In this document: positions 1 to 7,121 of the stretch, in pieces
Layout: every line of letters starts with the position of its first letter
Numbering within the stretch: the stretch's first letter is position 1
From: Eubacterium sp.
GTDB lineage: Bacteria; Bacillota; Clostridia; Lachnospirales; Lachnospiraceae
Assembly: GCA_024681495.1 (NCBI GenBank)
Contig: JAILAS010000211.1
Span: 1-18,060 of the forward strand
Direction of reading: 5' to 3'
DNA: 18,060 nt
The notes under the pieces: generated by a model
The model's database searches: none
What the model was told of the DNA's origin: nothing
Seen by the model: the letters and a program-made list of their open reading frames with translations, nothing else
Made by a program: the position numbers and the translations under genes

Positions 1-1
1 C

Positions 2-139
2 GAGGAGCTTCAGAATCCCCGTACTTACGAGGGTAAGATCAACGACAGAAAGACTGCCGTTAAGTGGTTCGAGGAGTATCATCCCGAGGAGTTCAAGGAG
101 CTCATGAAGGACCTCGAGGGAGACCACGATTACAAATAA
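2..139 (+). CDS. 3' end of an unidentified gene
   Basis: An open frame enters from the left edge and ends at TAA 137-139, encoding the last 45 residues of a protein. The piece is hydrophilic and rich in Glu, Lys and Asp, with a likely amphipathic helix (AVKWFEEYHPEEFKEL) and the end GDHDYK. It is followed within 40 bases by an intrinsic terminator, so it is probably the last gene of its transcription unit. Codon choice (GAG, AAG, CTC, ATC) matches the genes downstream. I do not recognise the family from this fragment and assign no function. Confidence 0.75.
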   Translation, partial: EELQNPRTYEGKINDRKTAVKWFEEYHPEEFKELMKDLEGDHDYK

Positions 140-178
140 GCCCAATTAATTTCTTTTTCAGATTGACCATTGTCTTGC

Positions 179-211
179 AGGAAGGGCCCCGCTTATGCGG
201 GGTCTTTTCCT
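179..211 (+). terminator. Rho-independent terminator after the upstream gene
   Basis: GGCCCCGC, loop TTAT, GCGGGGTC form an 8-bp GC-rich stem with one G-T pair, directly followed by TTTT. Flanking AGGAA and TTCCT can extend the stem. It lies 40 bases after the stop at 139 and before the next promoter, as expected for a transcript end. Confidence 0.85.
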
Positions 212-250
212 GTTGTAGTGCAATTTTCGTATTGTCGCCCTGCCGGCGTC

Positions 251-279
251 TTGCGCGCGGATATCGGTTGGGATATACT
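251..279 (+). promoter_or_regulatory. Sigma-A promoter of the surface protein-maf unit
   Basis: TTGCGC (251-256), a 17-base spacer and TATACT (274-279) give a near-consensus housekeeping promoter, starting 40 bases after the upstream terminator. Transcription would start near 286, leaving about 100 bases of leader before the start codon at 386. The stretch 212-385 holds no credible gene, only this promoter, the leader hairpin and the ribosome-binding site. Confidence 0.7.
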
Positions 280-325
280 AATCTCGTTAGGGGGATTATG
301 TCTCAGGCGTAAGCTCGCTTCCTTG

Positions 326-362
326 TCCGGGAGCGCAGATGGGGGAGAGATCTAATCCCGGA
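326..362 (+). other. Hairpin in the 5' leader of the surface-protein gene
   Basis: TCCGGGA (326-332) and TCCCGGA (356-362) are perfectly complementary. Inside them AGAT (337-340) can pair with ATCT (350-353), closing a purine loop containing GGGGG. The structure ends about 8 bases before the AAGGAGG ribosome-binding site, so it could affect translation. It matches no riboswitch consensus I know and has no T-run, so it is not an intrinsic terminator. Confidence 0.4.
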
Positions 363-385
363 TGTTTAAAAGGAGGCTTTTTGAA

Positions 386-1627
386 ATGAAAAAAGAAACA
401 GTGGACAGAGTGATGTTTAAGGGAATCGGGCGAAGGCTCGCTGCCATGGGGATGGCTGCGGCCATGGCTTTTACCATGATTCCTGCGGTTCCCGGATTGG
501 CGGCGGATGCCGCCTATGAGATGTATGCATATTCGTCGGGCGGTATACTCGCTCCCGGCGGCACGGCCACCATCTATGCTGAGACGTACGATTTGAGTAC
601 GCAGAGCGCGGCTACGGTTTACGACTACGATTCCTTAACCGTATCCGTGGCGGATTCGAACGGCGCCGTGGACATTTCGTCGTACGATACCGGTGAGACC
701 TGCGATCTCACACTCACGGCTTCGGCTACTAACGCCAAGTCCTATCAGTGGTATCACTATCAGACCCAGGGCCCGAACACCGGCACAGCGGAGGCACTGG
801 TATCCACCGCGGAGTACGCATTCACGTTTATCCAGGGCCCCGGAGACGGGGAGAACGCCGGATATTACATCTGCATAGCCGAGCTTTCCGACGGAACCAA
901 GGCTGTGGCAGGACTTAACATCGACAGCGGCATTGCCGTCCTTGGCGAGAGCGATTCCCTCGGAACGTACGCCGACACCTGCACCAGAGAGGGACGCCCC
1001 GACGGCACCCTCGTTGAAGATTCCTACACCTATACATCGGGCGACGAGTCCGTATGCACGGTAGACGAAAACGGAAAGGTAACCACGAATGCGGATGCTA
1101 CAGCCACCGCACAGACTACGGTCACCGTTACCAGTACCAAGTATTGCGCCAGCGGACTTCTGACCGATTATCCTTCGGAAGATCCTTTGACATACAGCGT
1201 GACCATAACGCTCGACATCACGTCCACGAACATGGGCGATTCCGATACCTCATCCGATTCCTCATCAGACACGTCTGCTCAGACCGATACCGGCGGCGAG
1301 ACTGCAACGGACGGATCTTCGTCGGATTCTGCGGTATCCGCCGCTGTGGACGCCACCATTAAGGCTTCGAAGACCAAGGTTAAGAAGGGCAAGAAGACGA
1401 CCGTAAAGATTACCTCCGACGCCGGCACCAAGCTCACCATCGTTGCAGCCAATAAAAAGACCAAGAAGATGGTTAAGGCAAAGAAGATCAAGATCAAGAA
1501 GGGTACCAAGGGCAAGCTTGTCTTCACCAAGAAGGTTAAGAAGGGCACCTATAAGTTCAAGGTGACCAGCGCAGCCACGACCGGATATAATAAGACTACT
1601 AAGGTAATAAAGATAAAGGTTAAGTAA
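386..1627 (+). CDS. Secreted Ig-like/BIG2-like surface protein with lysine-rich C-terminus
   Basis: A 413-residue exported protein. The ATG at 386 is chosen over the in-frame ATG at 362 because AAGGAGG (370-376) sits 9 bases before it. Residues 1 to about 40 form a signal peptide: basic start, hydrophobic core AAAMAFTMIPAV, AxA-like cleavage near GLAA. Residues about 100-175 carry an immunoglobulin-type signature: C106, W122 and GYYIC ending at C163. Residues about 217-255 resemble a BIG2 domain (SGDESV, then VDENGKV). A Ser/Asp/Thr linker (about 281-322) leads to about 90 residues very rich in Lys with alternating hydrophobic and Thr residues, ending KVIKIKVK; this looks like a basic beta domain that could bind anionic wall polymers. 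There is no LPXTG, SLH domain or lipobox. A role in the cell envelope is likely; the ligand is unknown. Confidence 0.8.
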   Translation: MKKETVDRVMFKGIGRRLAAMGMAAAMAFTMIPAVPGLAADAAYEMYAYSSGGILAPGGTATIYAETYDLSTQSAATVYDYDSLTVSVADSNGAVDISSYDTGETCDLTLTASATNAKSYQWYHYQTQGPNTGTAEALVSTAEYAFTFIQGPGDGENAGYYICIAELSDGTKAVAGLNIDSGIAVLGESDSLGTYADTCTREGRPDGTLVEDSYTYTSGDESVCTVDENGKVTTNADATATAQTTVTVTSTKYCASGLLTDYPSEDPLTYSVTITLDITSTNMGDSDTSSDSSSDTSAQTDTGGETATDGSSSDSAVSAAVDATIKASKTKVKKGKKTTVKITSDAGTKLTIVAANKKTKKMVKAKKIKIKKGTKGKLVFTKKVKKGTYKFKVTSAATTGYNKTTKVIKIKVK

Positions 1628-1632
1628 CAATA

Positions 1633-2187
1633 ATGAAGAGAATTGTGTTGGCTTCGGCCTCACCCCGAAGAAGAGAGCTTTTGGACAGGACGGGCATCGA
1701 GTATACGGTGGACCCGGCCGACGTGGACGAGTCCACGGAGATTAGCGACCCCAAAGAGGTCGTCGAGGAACTTTCGCGAAGGAAGGCACGTGCGGTGTTA
1801 TGTAAACATCCCGACGCCAGAGTCATAGCCGCCGACACTGTGGTTTCCATCGACGGAGAGATCCTCGGAAAGCCCTCCGACAGGGAAGAGGCGATTGCGA
1901 TGCTGACACGGCTCTCCGGGCGCGAGCACCTGGTATTCACGGGCGTGACCATAGCTTCAAACGAGGAATCGGGAGAGGTGATTGATACGTTTGCAGAGTG
2001 CACCCGCGTGGAGATGTATGATAATTCCCCGGAGCTCATAAGCTGGTACGTGGACACGGGAGAGCCCATGGATAAGGCCGGAGCGTACGGCATCCAGGGC
2101 AAAGGAACCGTCCTCGTAAAGTCCGTGACCGGTAACTACGACAACGTGGTAGGACTCCCACTCGCGGCTCTTATGCGCAGGATTTAG
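1633..2187 (+). CDS. maf: Maf-family nucleoside triphosphate pyrophosphatase
   Basis: 184 residues, the normal length for Maf proteins. Family members are cytosolic house-cleaning enzymes that hydrolyse dTTP, UTP and modified nucleotides to the monophosphate plus pyrophosphate, and some affect septation. Visible signatures: the N-terminal SASPRRREL at 8-16, ADTVV with the catalytic Asp68, a GKP segment near 78, and DKAGAYGIQGKG near residues 145-156. The start follows the surface-protein stop by only 5 bases, with only a weak upstream purine stretch (AAGG near 1616), so translation may depend on coupling. Maf genes often sit next to radC and mreBCD, which are absent here. Family certain; substrate preference not readable. 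Confidence 0.95.
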   Translation: MKRIVLASASPRRRELLDRTGIEYTVDPADVDESTEISDPKEVVEELSRRKARAVLCKHPDARVIAADTVVSIDGEILGKPSDREEAIAMLTRLSGREHLVFTGVTIASNEESGEVIDTFAECTRVEMYDNSPELISWYVDTGEPMDKAGAYGIQGKGTVLVKSVTGNYDNVVGLPLAALMRRI

Positions 2188-2207
2188 TTTGAGCGCACCA
2201 AAAATTA

Positions 2208-2229
2208 TGACACCCTTGTGCTGGTGTCA
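2208..2229 (+). other. Small hairpin downstream of maf
   Basis: TGACACC (2208-2214) and GGTGTCA (2223-2229) form a perfect 7-bp stem with an 8-base loop, 20 bases after the maf stop. No T-run follows on the plus strand, so it is not a classic terminator; it could protect the maf mRNA 3' end. On the minus strand it is followed by a T-rich stretch, but no minus-strand gene is nearby. Confidence 0.4.
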
Positions 2230-2231
2230 CG

Positions 2232-2261
2232 TTGAAGAAAAACCCCCTGAATTGCTATACT
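2232..2261 (+). promoter_or_regulatory. Promoter of the ferredoxin-flavoprotein gene, inside a hairpin
   Basis: TTGAAG (2232-2237), an 18-base spacer and TATACT (2256-2261) form a good sigma-A promoter. The expected start is near 2268, in the centre of the dyad CTCAC-TTACA-GTGAG (2260-2274). A protein bound to this 15-bp dyad would cover the -10 edge and the start site, so it is also a plausible operator. The transcript would start about 30 bases before the ATG. Confidence 0.6.
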
Positions 2262-2298
2262 CACTTACAGTGAGAAAACATAGCAAAGGGGGTTTTTC
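2237..2298 (+). terminator. Long interrupted hairpin: terminator-like and masking the ribosome-binding site
   Basis: Three nested perfect stems: 12 bp (2237-2248 with 2287-2298, A5C5 against G5T5), 7 bp (TTGCTAT 2252-2258 with ATAGCAA 2280-2286) and 5 bp (CTCAC 2260-2264 with GTGAG 2270-2274), separated by small bulges. The right arm is the Shine-Dalgarno AAAGGGGG followed by TTTTT, directly before ATG 2299. RNA reading through from maf would fold a hairpin with a U-run that could terminate transcription and bury the ribosome-binding site. RNA started at the internal promoter lacks the left arms and should stay open. Base pairing is seen directly; the function is inferred. Confidence 0.65.
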
Positions 2299-4053
2299 AT
2301 GTATTACATTACCAAAAACTGCGTCGGATGCCACAACTGCTTTTCAGAATGTCCGATGCAGGCCATTGAGTGGAGTGGTATGAGATATGAGATAGACCAG
2401 GACAAGTGCGTCAGGTGCGGACTTTGTGCCAGGGTCTGTCACACGGCTTCCATTATAGATACCGAAGCCAAGGATAATGTCTGTTATCATGACAGAATAG
2501 AGAAGACCGCGGATGTAGTGGTCGCCGGAGCCGGAACAGGCCTGGTAGCGGCCGTTCGTGCCGCCCAGCAGGGTAAGAAGGTCATCGTCATCGAGAAGTC
2601 GTCGAGGCTCGGCGGAAACACCGACTACGCTCATGCTTTCTTTCCCGTGTATACGAAGTGGCACGAGAAGGCAGGCATGGTAGACGCGCGCGAGAAGGCG
2701 ATAGAGCACTACATGAACGCGACCGACGGAGTCCTCGGAGAGGACGTCATCCGCACGGCGGTCTACGCGACCGGAGAGTTCTTCGACTGGCTGTGCACCT
2801 TCGGAACTGCCGAGGACGTGTACCACCTGGTAAACCTCGGAGACGCCGACGCGCACGGACCCATCTACGGGCCCGGACTTCTGGATTTCCCCAACAGAAT
2901 TGTAGATAACTTAAACTGCCGCGACGACGCAATCGGACCCGGATGGGGCGGCACGTACGTGAAGTACACGATGCTCAAGGCCATCGAGGACGAGAATCTC
3001 GACGTTGAGATACTCACCGAGCACGCGGCATCGCATCTGCTCCTCGACGACGAGGGAGCTATTGCCGGCGTGGTGGCTAAAGACCCCGGCGGAGAGACTG
3101 TTATTCATGCTCCCGTAGTGGTACTGGCTACCGGCGGATTCGGAAAGAGCGACGAGAAGCTTAAGGAGTTCGAGCCCTGGTTTATGGCCGGAGAGACCCC
3201 CATTCACAGGTTCTCCGTTCCCACCGACACAGGCGACGGAATCGACATGCTCAGGGAGCTGGGCGTGGAGCCTGTGCCCGAGAGGCTCTTCATTTCGATG
3301 TTCGGGCCCAAGCACCATCCGTTCTCGAACACCCTGGCCGACATTGCGCTCGAGCCCGACATGCTTCAGATTAACCTGAACGGTAAGAGATGGATAAACG
3401 AGGAAGGACACCTCTTCGGAATGACACCGCACATCGCGGAGCAGCCCAAGGAGATATCCTATTCCATACAGAGCGTGGATAACATTAAGAGCGTAGCGGA
3501 GAGATTCATAAACAATCCTGCCATGGCATCAAAGAAGCACCTCTACGAGACCTGGCTCGAGGAGCTCGAGGATGAGGCGAAGCTCGACATTCCCGTTAAG
3601 AAGGCCGACACTCTGGCCGAGCTCGGACGCCTCTGCGGCATGCCCGAGGGGGCGCTCGAGGCCGAGGTCGCCAGGTACAACGAGTTCTGTGCCAAGGGCG
3701 TGGACGAGGACTTCGGAAAGGATGCGAAGAACCTGGTTCCCGTGTCCGATCACGGTCCCTATTACGCCATCTACGGGCAGAGATTCTCCGAGGCCGCGCT
3801 GGGCGGACTCATGGTGGATGGCCAGTGCCGCGTCCTTAGAAACGACAACACGCCTATCCCCGGACTCTACGGAGTGGGAGACGCCACCAGTGCCATGCAC
3901 AGGAGGGGCGAGCTGGCTGTTATTTCCGAGCTTACATGGGGAGTGGCCTCCTCGTTCACGTCCGGAAACAACGCGGTAGATTATGTAAACCAGCACGGCC
4001 CCGCCGGGCAGATTGTCACCCGGGGCTATGCCGCCGGCGAAGGAGGGAGATAG
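2299..4053 (+). CDS. FAD_binding_2 reductase/dehydrogenase with N-terminal two-[4Fe-4S] ferredoxin domain
   Basis: 584 residues with no signal peptide, so probably cytosolic. Residues 1-60 are a bacterial ferredoxin domain with two clusters: C8, C11, C14, C18 and C37, C40, C43, C47. Residues 72-100 are the FAD-binding Rossmann fold (GAGTGLVAA at 77-85, ending IEK). The middle and C-terminal parts follow the fumarate-reductase/succinate-dehydrogenase flavoprotein superfamily (GGNT at 105-108, LNGKRWINEEG, LGGLMVDG, GLYGVGDAT at 522-530). Members reduce or oxidise double bonds in carboxylates, urocanate or 3-oxosteroids; here the clusters would wire the FAD to a soluble partner. Two usual Gly-rich stretches differ: GGNT is followed by DYAHAFF, and the region after GDAT reads HRRGELAVISELTWG. 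The substrate cannot be named. The gltD-like gene starts 2 bases after the stop, so the two products are likely made together. Confidence 0.85.
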   Translation: MYYITKNCVGCHNCFSECPMQAIEWSGMRYEIDQDKCVRCGLCARVCHTASIIDTEAKDNVCYHDRIEKTADVVVAGAGTGLVAAVRAAQQGKKVIVIEKSSRLGGNTDYAHAFFPVYTKWHEKAGMVDAREKAIEHYMNATDGVLGEDVIRTAVYATGEFFDWLCTFGTAEDVYHLVNLGDADAHGPIYGPGLLDFPNRIVDNLNCRDDAIGPGWGGTYVKYTMLKAIEDENLDVEILTEHAASHLLLDDEGAIAGVVAKDPGGETVIHAPVVVLATGGFGKSDEKLKEFEPWFMAGETPIHRFSVPTDTGDGIDMLRELGVEPVPERLFISMFGPKHHPFSNTLADIALEPDMLQINLNGKRWINEEGHLFGMTPHIAEQPKEISYSIQSVDNIKSVAERFINNPAMASKKHLYETWLEELEDEAKLDIPVKKADTLAELGRLCGMPEGALEAEVARYNEFCAKGVDEDFGKDAKNLVPVSDHGPYYAIYGQRFSEAALGGLMVDGQCRVLRNDNTPIPGLYGVGDATSAMHRRGELAVISELTWGVASSFTSGNNAVDYVNQHGPAGQIVTRGYAAGEGGR

Positions 4054-4055
4054 AC

Positions 4056-5588
4056 ATGTTATTAATGCAGGACAACACGCAGTTTGTGCCGGTCGAAAAT
4101 CCCAACATGCAGGAGAAGCGCACTAAAGCCGCTACCATCTCCCTGTCGGAGCGCCTGGGCACATACAATGAGATAGAAACTACCTACAGTAAGGATGAGG
4201 CCGAAAACGAGGCGGACAGATGTCTTAAATGCCCCACACACTGGTGCCAGAAGATGTGTCCGGCCGGGGTCCCCGTAACGGATTTTATCGCCGCATTGAG
4301 GGCGGGGAATCCCGAGGAGGCCTACAGGCTGATACGCACGGCGTCGGCCTTCCCTGAATTTTGTTCGCGAGTCTGCCCGAAGGAGAGACAGTGCCAGTCT
4401 AACTGCACCCGCTCCATAAACTCCGAGGCAGTCAGCATAAGCCGCCTGGAGCGCTTTGTTACCGAGACCCACTATGCTTCGGGCAATGGCGAGCCTGCCA
4501 CACCTCCTACCAACTTACCTGAGGCAGGCGATCACAGGGGGGCGGAGTGTGCGCCCTCGAAAAAATCCGGTAAGAAGGTGGCCGTGATAGGATCCGGACC
4601 CTCCGGCCTTGCGGCTGCCCAATTCCTTACCGATTACGGTCACAGCGTTACCGTATACGAGAAGGACGACAGGCCCGGCGGGCTGCTTGAGTACGGCATC
4701 CCCAACATGAAGCTGGAGAAGGGCGTCGTCGCCAGAAAGATCGATTCACTTAAGAATCAGGGAGTGGAGTTTGTTTTGAATACAGCCGTCGGAAAGGACG
4801 TTTCGCCCGAGGAGCTCAAGGGCTCGTTCGATGCGGTCGTCCTGGCGGTCGGCACGAGAAACGCTAGGATGATTTCGGCCGAGAACATGGCTGATGCGAA
4901 GGGTGTCTACACCGCGGTCGAGTATCTTACCCAGACCACGAAGACCCTTTTGGACGGCGGCGACATGGCCGGAAGATCCATAAGCGCCGCGGGAAAGAAC
5001 GTAGTTATCGTGGGCGGCGGAGACACAGGAAACGATTGCGTGGGAACGGCAATCAGGGACGGCGCGCTGAGCGTGACCCAGATCGAGATGCTTCCCAAAC
5101 ACCGTAAGACATTCGAGGTGGAGACGCCCAGGATGGACCCGCTTCCCGACGAGCCGCACTCGACCTCCCAGGAGGAGGCGAAGGTTAAGTTCTCCGAGGA
5201 TCCCCACGTTTACGAGACCACGGTTAAGGCCGTGGAGAAGGATGCCTCCGGCAATGTTGCCGCCGTGACCGTAATAGACCTCGAGGCCCGGTACGATGCG
5301 TACAGGGTTTCGATGAGTGAGGTGCCCGGCACGGAGAGGACCATTCCGTGCGACATGCTCCTTATAGCCGCCGGATTCACGGGCCCCGAGAAGGCCGTGA
5401 CAGAGGCGTTCGGAGTGTCGGTAAACGAGAGAACGAATATCATCGTGGGCGGTAGCGTCCCCTATATGACCGACGTGGACAAGGTGTTCGCATGTGGTGA
5501 CTGTCATACGGGCCAATCCCTGGTCTGCAGGACCATGACAGATGCGAGAGAATGCGCCAAGGCGGTTCATGGCTATCTTTCCGAGTGA
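4056..5588 (+). CDS. GltD-like NAD(P)H-dependent FAD/Fe-S oxidoreductase
   Basis: 510 residues resembling the small subunit of NADPH glutamate synthase and its paralogues, which carry electrons from NAD(P)H through FAD and Fe-S clusters to a partner. The start is ATG 4056, with AAGGAGGG at 4040-4047. The N-terminal Fe-S domain has C56, C59, C64, C68 and C103, C107, C113, C117. FAD binding is at GSGPSG (179-184) followed by RPGGLLEYGIPN; nucleotide binding is at GGGDTG (320-325). The C-terminal end ACGDCHTGQSLV matches the family's second FAD motif. No large glutamate-synthase subunit is present and the gene is joined to the ferredoxin-flavoprotein, so a true role in glutamate synthesis is unlikely. 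I infer that it is the electron-input subunit for the upstream enzyme. The NADPH versus NADH choice was not determined. Confidence 0.88.
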   Translation: MLLMQDNTQFVPVENPNMQEKRTKAATISLSERLGTYNEIETTYSKDEAENEADRCLKCPTHWCQKMCPAGVPVTDFIAALRAGNPEEAYRLIRTASAFPEFCSRVCPKERQCQSNCTRSINSEAVSISRLERFVTETHYASGNGEPATPPTNLPEAGDHRGAECAPSKKSGKKVAVIGSGPSGLAAAQFLTDYGHSVTVYEKDDRPGGLLEYGIPNMKLEKGVVARKIDSLKNQGVEFVLNTAVGKDVSPEELKGSFDAVVLAVGTRNARMISAENMADAKGVYTAVEYLTQTTKTLLDGGDMAGRSISAAGKNVVIVGGGDTGNDCVGTAIRDGALSVTQIEMLPKHRKTFEVETPRMDPLPDEPHSTSQEEAKVKFSEDPHVYETTVKAVEKDASGNVAAVTVIDLEARYDAYRVSMSEVPGTERTIPCDMLLIAAGFTGPEKAVTEAFGVSVNERTNIIVGGSVPYMTDVDKVFACGDCHTGQSLVCRTMTDARECAKAVHGYLSE

Positions 5589-5617
5589 TAGATAGCCACG
5601 CGATAGGGTTCGTACAA

Positions 5618-5648
5618 ACACACAAAATATTTTAGGATTTTGGTGTGT
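5618..5648 (+). other. Hairpin after the GltD-like gene
   Basis: ACACACAAAAT (5618-5628) pairs with ATTTT-G-GTGTGT (5637-5648) as 11 bp with one bulged G and an 8-base loop, 30 bases after the stop. It has no directly following T-run, so it may protect the mRNA 3' end or act together with the dyad at 5658-5673. Confidence 0.45.
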
Positions 5649-5656
5649 CTGTCCCG

Positions 5657-5685
5657 TCGATAAAAGTTTATCGTTTTTTTATAAT
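5657..5685 (+). promoter_or_regulatory. Promoter of the permease gene with a dyad in its spacer
   Basis: A perfect -10 box TATAAT (5680-5685) lies 17 bases after TCGATA (5657-5662), a 4/6 match to the -35 consensus. The 16-bp dyad CGATAAA-AG-TTTATCG (5658-5673) covers the -35 and most of the spacer, a position typical of a repressor operator. Transcription would start near 5692, about 40 bases before ATG 5733. Confidence 0.5.
5658..5680 (+). terminator. Possible terminator for the two-gene redox unit
   Basis: The same 16-bp dyad is immediately followed by seven T residues (5674-5680), the form of an intrinsic terminator. The stem is AT-rich and has a 2- to 4-base loop, so termination may be weak and allow read-through into the permease gene. 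The same bases could also be an operator. Confidence 0.5.
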
Positions 5686-5732
5686 TAGTTTAGATACCTT
5701 TAGTAATCCATAAAGTGTTAAGGAGGAGAGAT

Positions 5733-7076
5733 ATGTTCACTAATGTATGGGTTTCTGCGATTTTCGTAATCGCGGCAATCGTGGTGTTCATCATCCTGTG
5801 TTTTAAGGGTGTGCACACCGGAATCGCGGCACTTATCAGTGCCCTCATCGCAGCCTTCGGATCGGCTGACAGCTTCTACACCTCGGTGTTTGAGACTTTC
5901 CCGTCCGGAGTGGCATCACTGGTTCAGCTGATGTTCTTCGTATTTACCGTTTCCGGCCTGTTGGGGTTTTTAATGGACGAGACGGGATGTTCGAAGGCAG
6001 TTGGTAATACCATGATCAAGCTTCTCGGCACGGACCGCGCATGGATCGCCATCACGGTTACCAGCGTTATCCTCATGTGCGCGGGCGTCGGCACCTTCAT
6101 CTTCGTTGTCGTTGTCGTAGCTGCTCCGCTCATGAAGTCGGCAAACCTTCCGCGTAAGGTCGGAATGATCGCTGCACAGGGTATCGCGCCGGCCATCAAT
6201 TTCTGTATGCCGGTTCCCAACGTACCCGGGGCGCTGGTTAACCAGTTCCTGGGCACAGGCATCTTCGATGCTCCCGTGCTTTCCATAGCTACAGGCTGCC
6301 TGGGTATCGCAATGTTCCTCGTATATCAGACCAGACTGGTCGCTAAGGCACGCGCCAACGGCGAGGGATACGACGGACCCGAGGATGTAGAGCTTAAGCT
6401 CAACGAGGAGGACCTCCCCGGATTCTGGAGCTCCATCATCCCTCTCGCAGTCGTTGTTATCGCTGCAGTTTGCTACAGCAAGATCACCTATATGAATACC
6501 ACGTACACCACCTGGGCTACACAGCTCGTTGCGCTCGCACAGTTCACCGGCGTGGTTGTACTGGTTCTCATCCACTGGAAGAGAGTAAAGAACATCGGAT
6601 TCACGAAGATTCTCTCCAAGGGATGCACGGAGATGTGGGGATTCCTCATGCTCGCCGGCTGCGTATACGGCTTCGGCCAGGTTGTTACCAAGGCCGCCTG
6701 CGTAGCCCCCATCCAGGAGGCTATCCTCGGATTGAATATCAATCCCTACATTTCGGCAATGGTTTCCGTTGCGGTTATCGCAGGTCTTTGCACCGACGGT
6801 GTGGCCGCAATGATGGTATGGCTGCCCATGTTCGGCCAGTCCTACCTCGATATGGGCGTAAACGCCGGAGCCCTCAGAAGACTGCTCCTGTGTACCACCC
6901 AGACATTCGACTCACTGCCTCATGCACAGTCGGTGGCTAATACGCTCGGCGTATTCGGTCTTACTCACAAGCAGGCATACAAGGAACTGTTCATCACGAC
7001 GGTTGTATTCCCTGTTATCTTCTCGATCTTCTGCTGCATCTGCTGTATTCTGTTCTACAGCGGCGGCATTGCATAA
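5733..7076 (+). CDS. GntP-family carboxylate/sugar-acid permease
   Basis: 447 residues, dominated by about a dozen hydrophobic spans; an integral membrane protein of the length usual for GntP transporters (gluconate, hydroxybutyrate and related acids, proton-coupled). The start is ATG 5733 with AGGAGGAG at 5721-5728. A GntP-like hallmark is QTFDSLPHAQSV at 390-401 followed by a LTHKQAYKE segment, matching the family's D-S-L-P-H and L-T-H-K-x-x-Y-K pattern. The N-terminal half has the loop APAINFCMPVPNVPGA, typical of the re-entrant transport core. A cytosolic loop near residues 205-230 is acidic. Position after the two redox genes suggests it imports their substrate or exports the product; the solute is not known. 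It has its own promoter, so its expression can be separate from the redox pair. Confidence 0.85.
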   Translation: MFTNVWVSAIFVIAAIVVFIILCFKGVHTGIAALISALIAAFGSADSFYTSVFETFPSGVASLVQLMFFVFTVSGLLGFLMDETGCSKAVGNTMIKLLGTDRAWIAITVTSVILMCAGVGTFIFVVVVVAAPLMKSANLPRKVGMIAAQGIAPAINFCMPVPNVPGALVNQFLGTGIFDAPVLSIATGCLGIAMFLVYQTRLVAKARANGEGYDGPEDVELKLNEEDLPGFWSSIIPLAVVVIAAVCYSKITYMNTTYTTWATQLVALAQFTGVVVLVLIHWKRVKNIGFTKILSKGCTEMWGFLMLAGCVYGFGQVVTKAACVAPIQEAILGLNINPYISAMVSVAVIAGLCTDGVAAMMVWLPMFGQSYLDMGVNAGALRRLLLCTTQTFDSLPHAQSVANTLGVFGLTHKQAYKELFITTVVFPVIFSIFCCICCILFYSGGIA

Positions 7077-7089
7077 GCTTTCTATCGGG

Positions 7090-7118
7090 ATGACATTGAA
7101 AAAATTTAATGTTATAAT
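7090..7118 (+). promoter_or_regulatory. Promoter upstream of the foldase-regulator run
   Basis: ATGACA (7090-7095), exactly 17 bases, TATAAT (7113-7118): a near-perfect sigma-A promoter 14 bases after the permease stop. The predicted start (about 7125) falls inside the left arm of the hairpin that follows, so transcripts from here would begin with a terminator-like stem missing its first bases. Confidence 0.7.
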
Positions 7119-7121
7119 TCA

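Noticed and set aside
64..355. Two short open frames in the first intergenic region
   Set aside because: They cross a clear terminator and a promoter, have no ribosome-binding site and no recognisable composition.
2189..2383. Short plus-strand open frame across the promoter region before the flavoprotein
   Set aside because: It runs through the hairpin and into the ferredoxin domain in another frame, with no ribosome-binding site or known motif.
4056..5588. Glutamate synthase small subunit in nitrogen assimilation
   Set aside because: No large subunit is adjacent, and the gene is tightly linked to a ferredoxin-flavoprotein and a permease.
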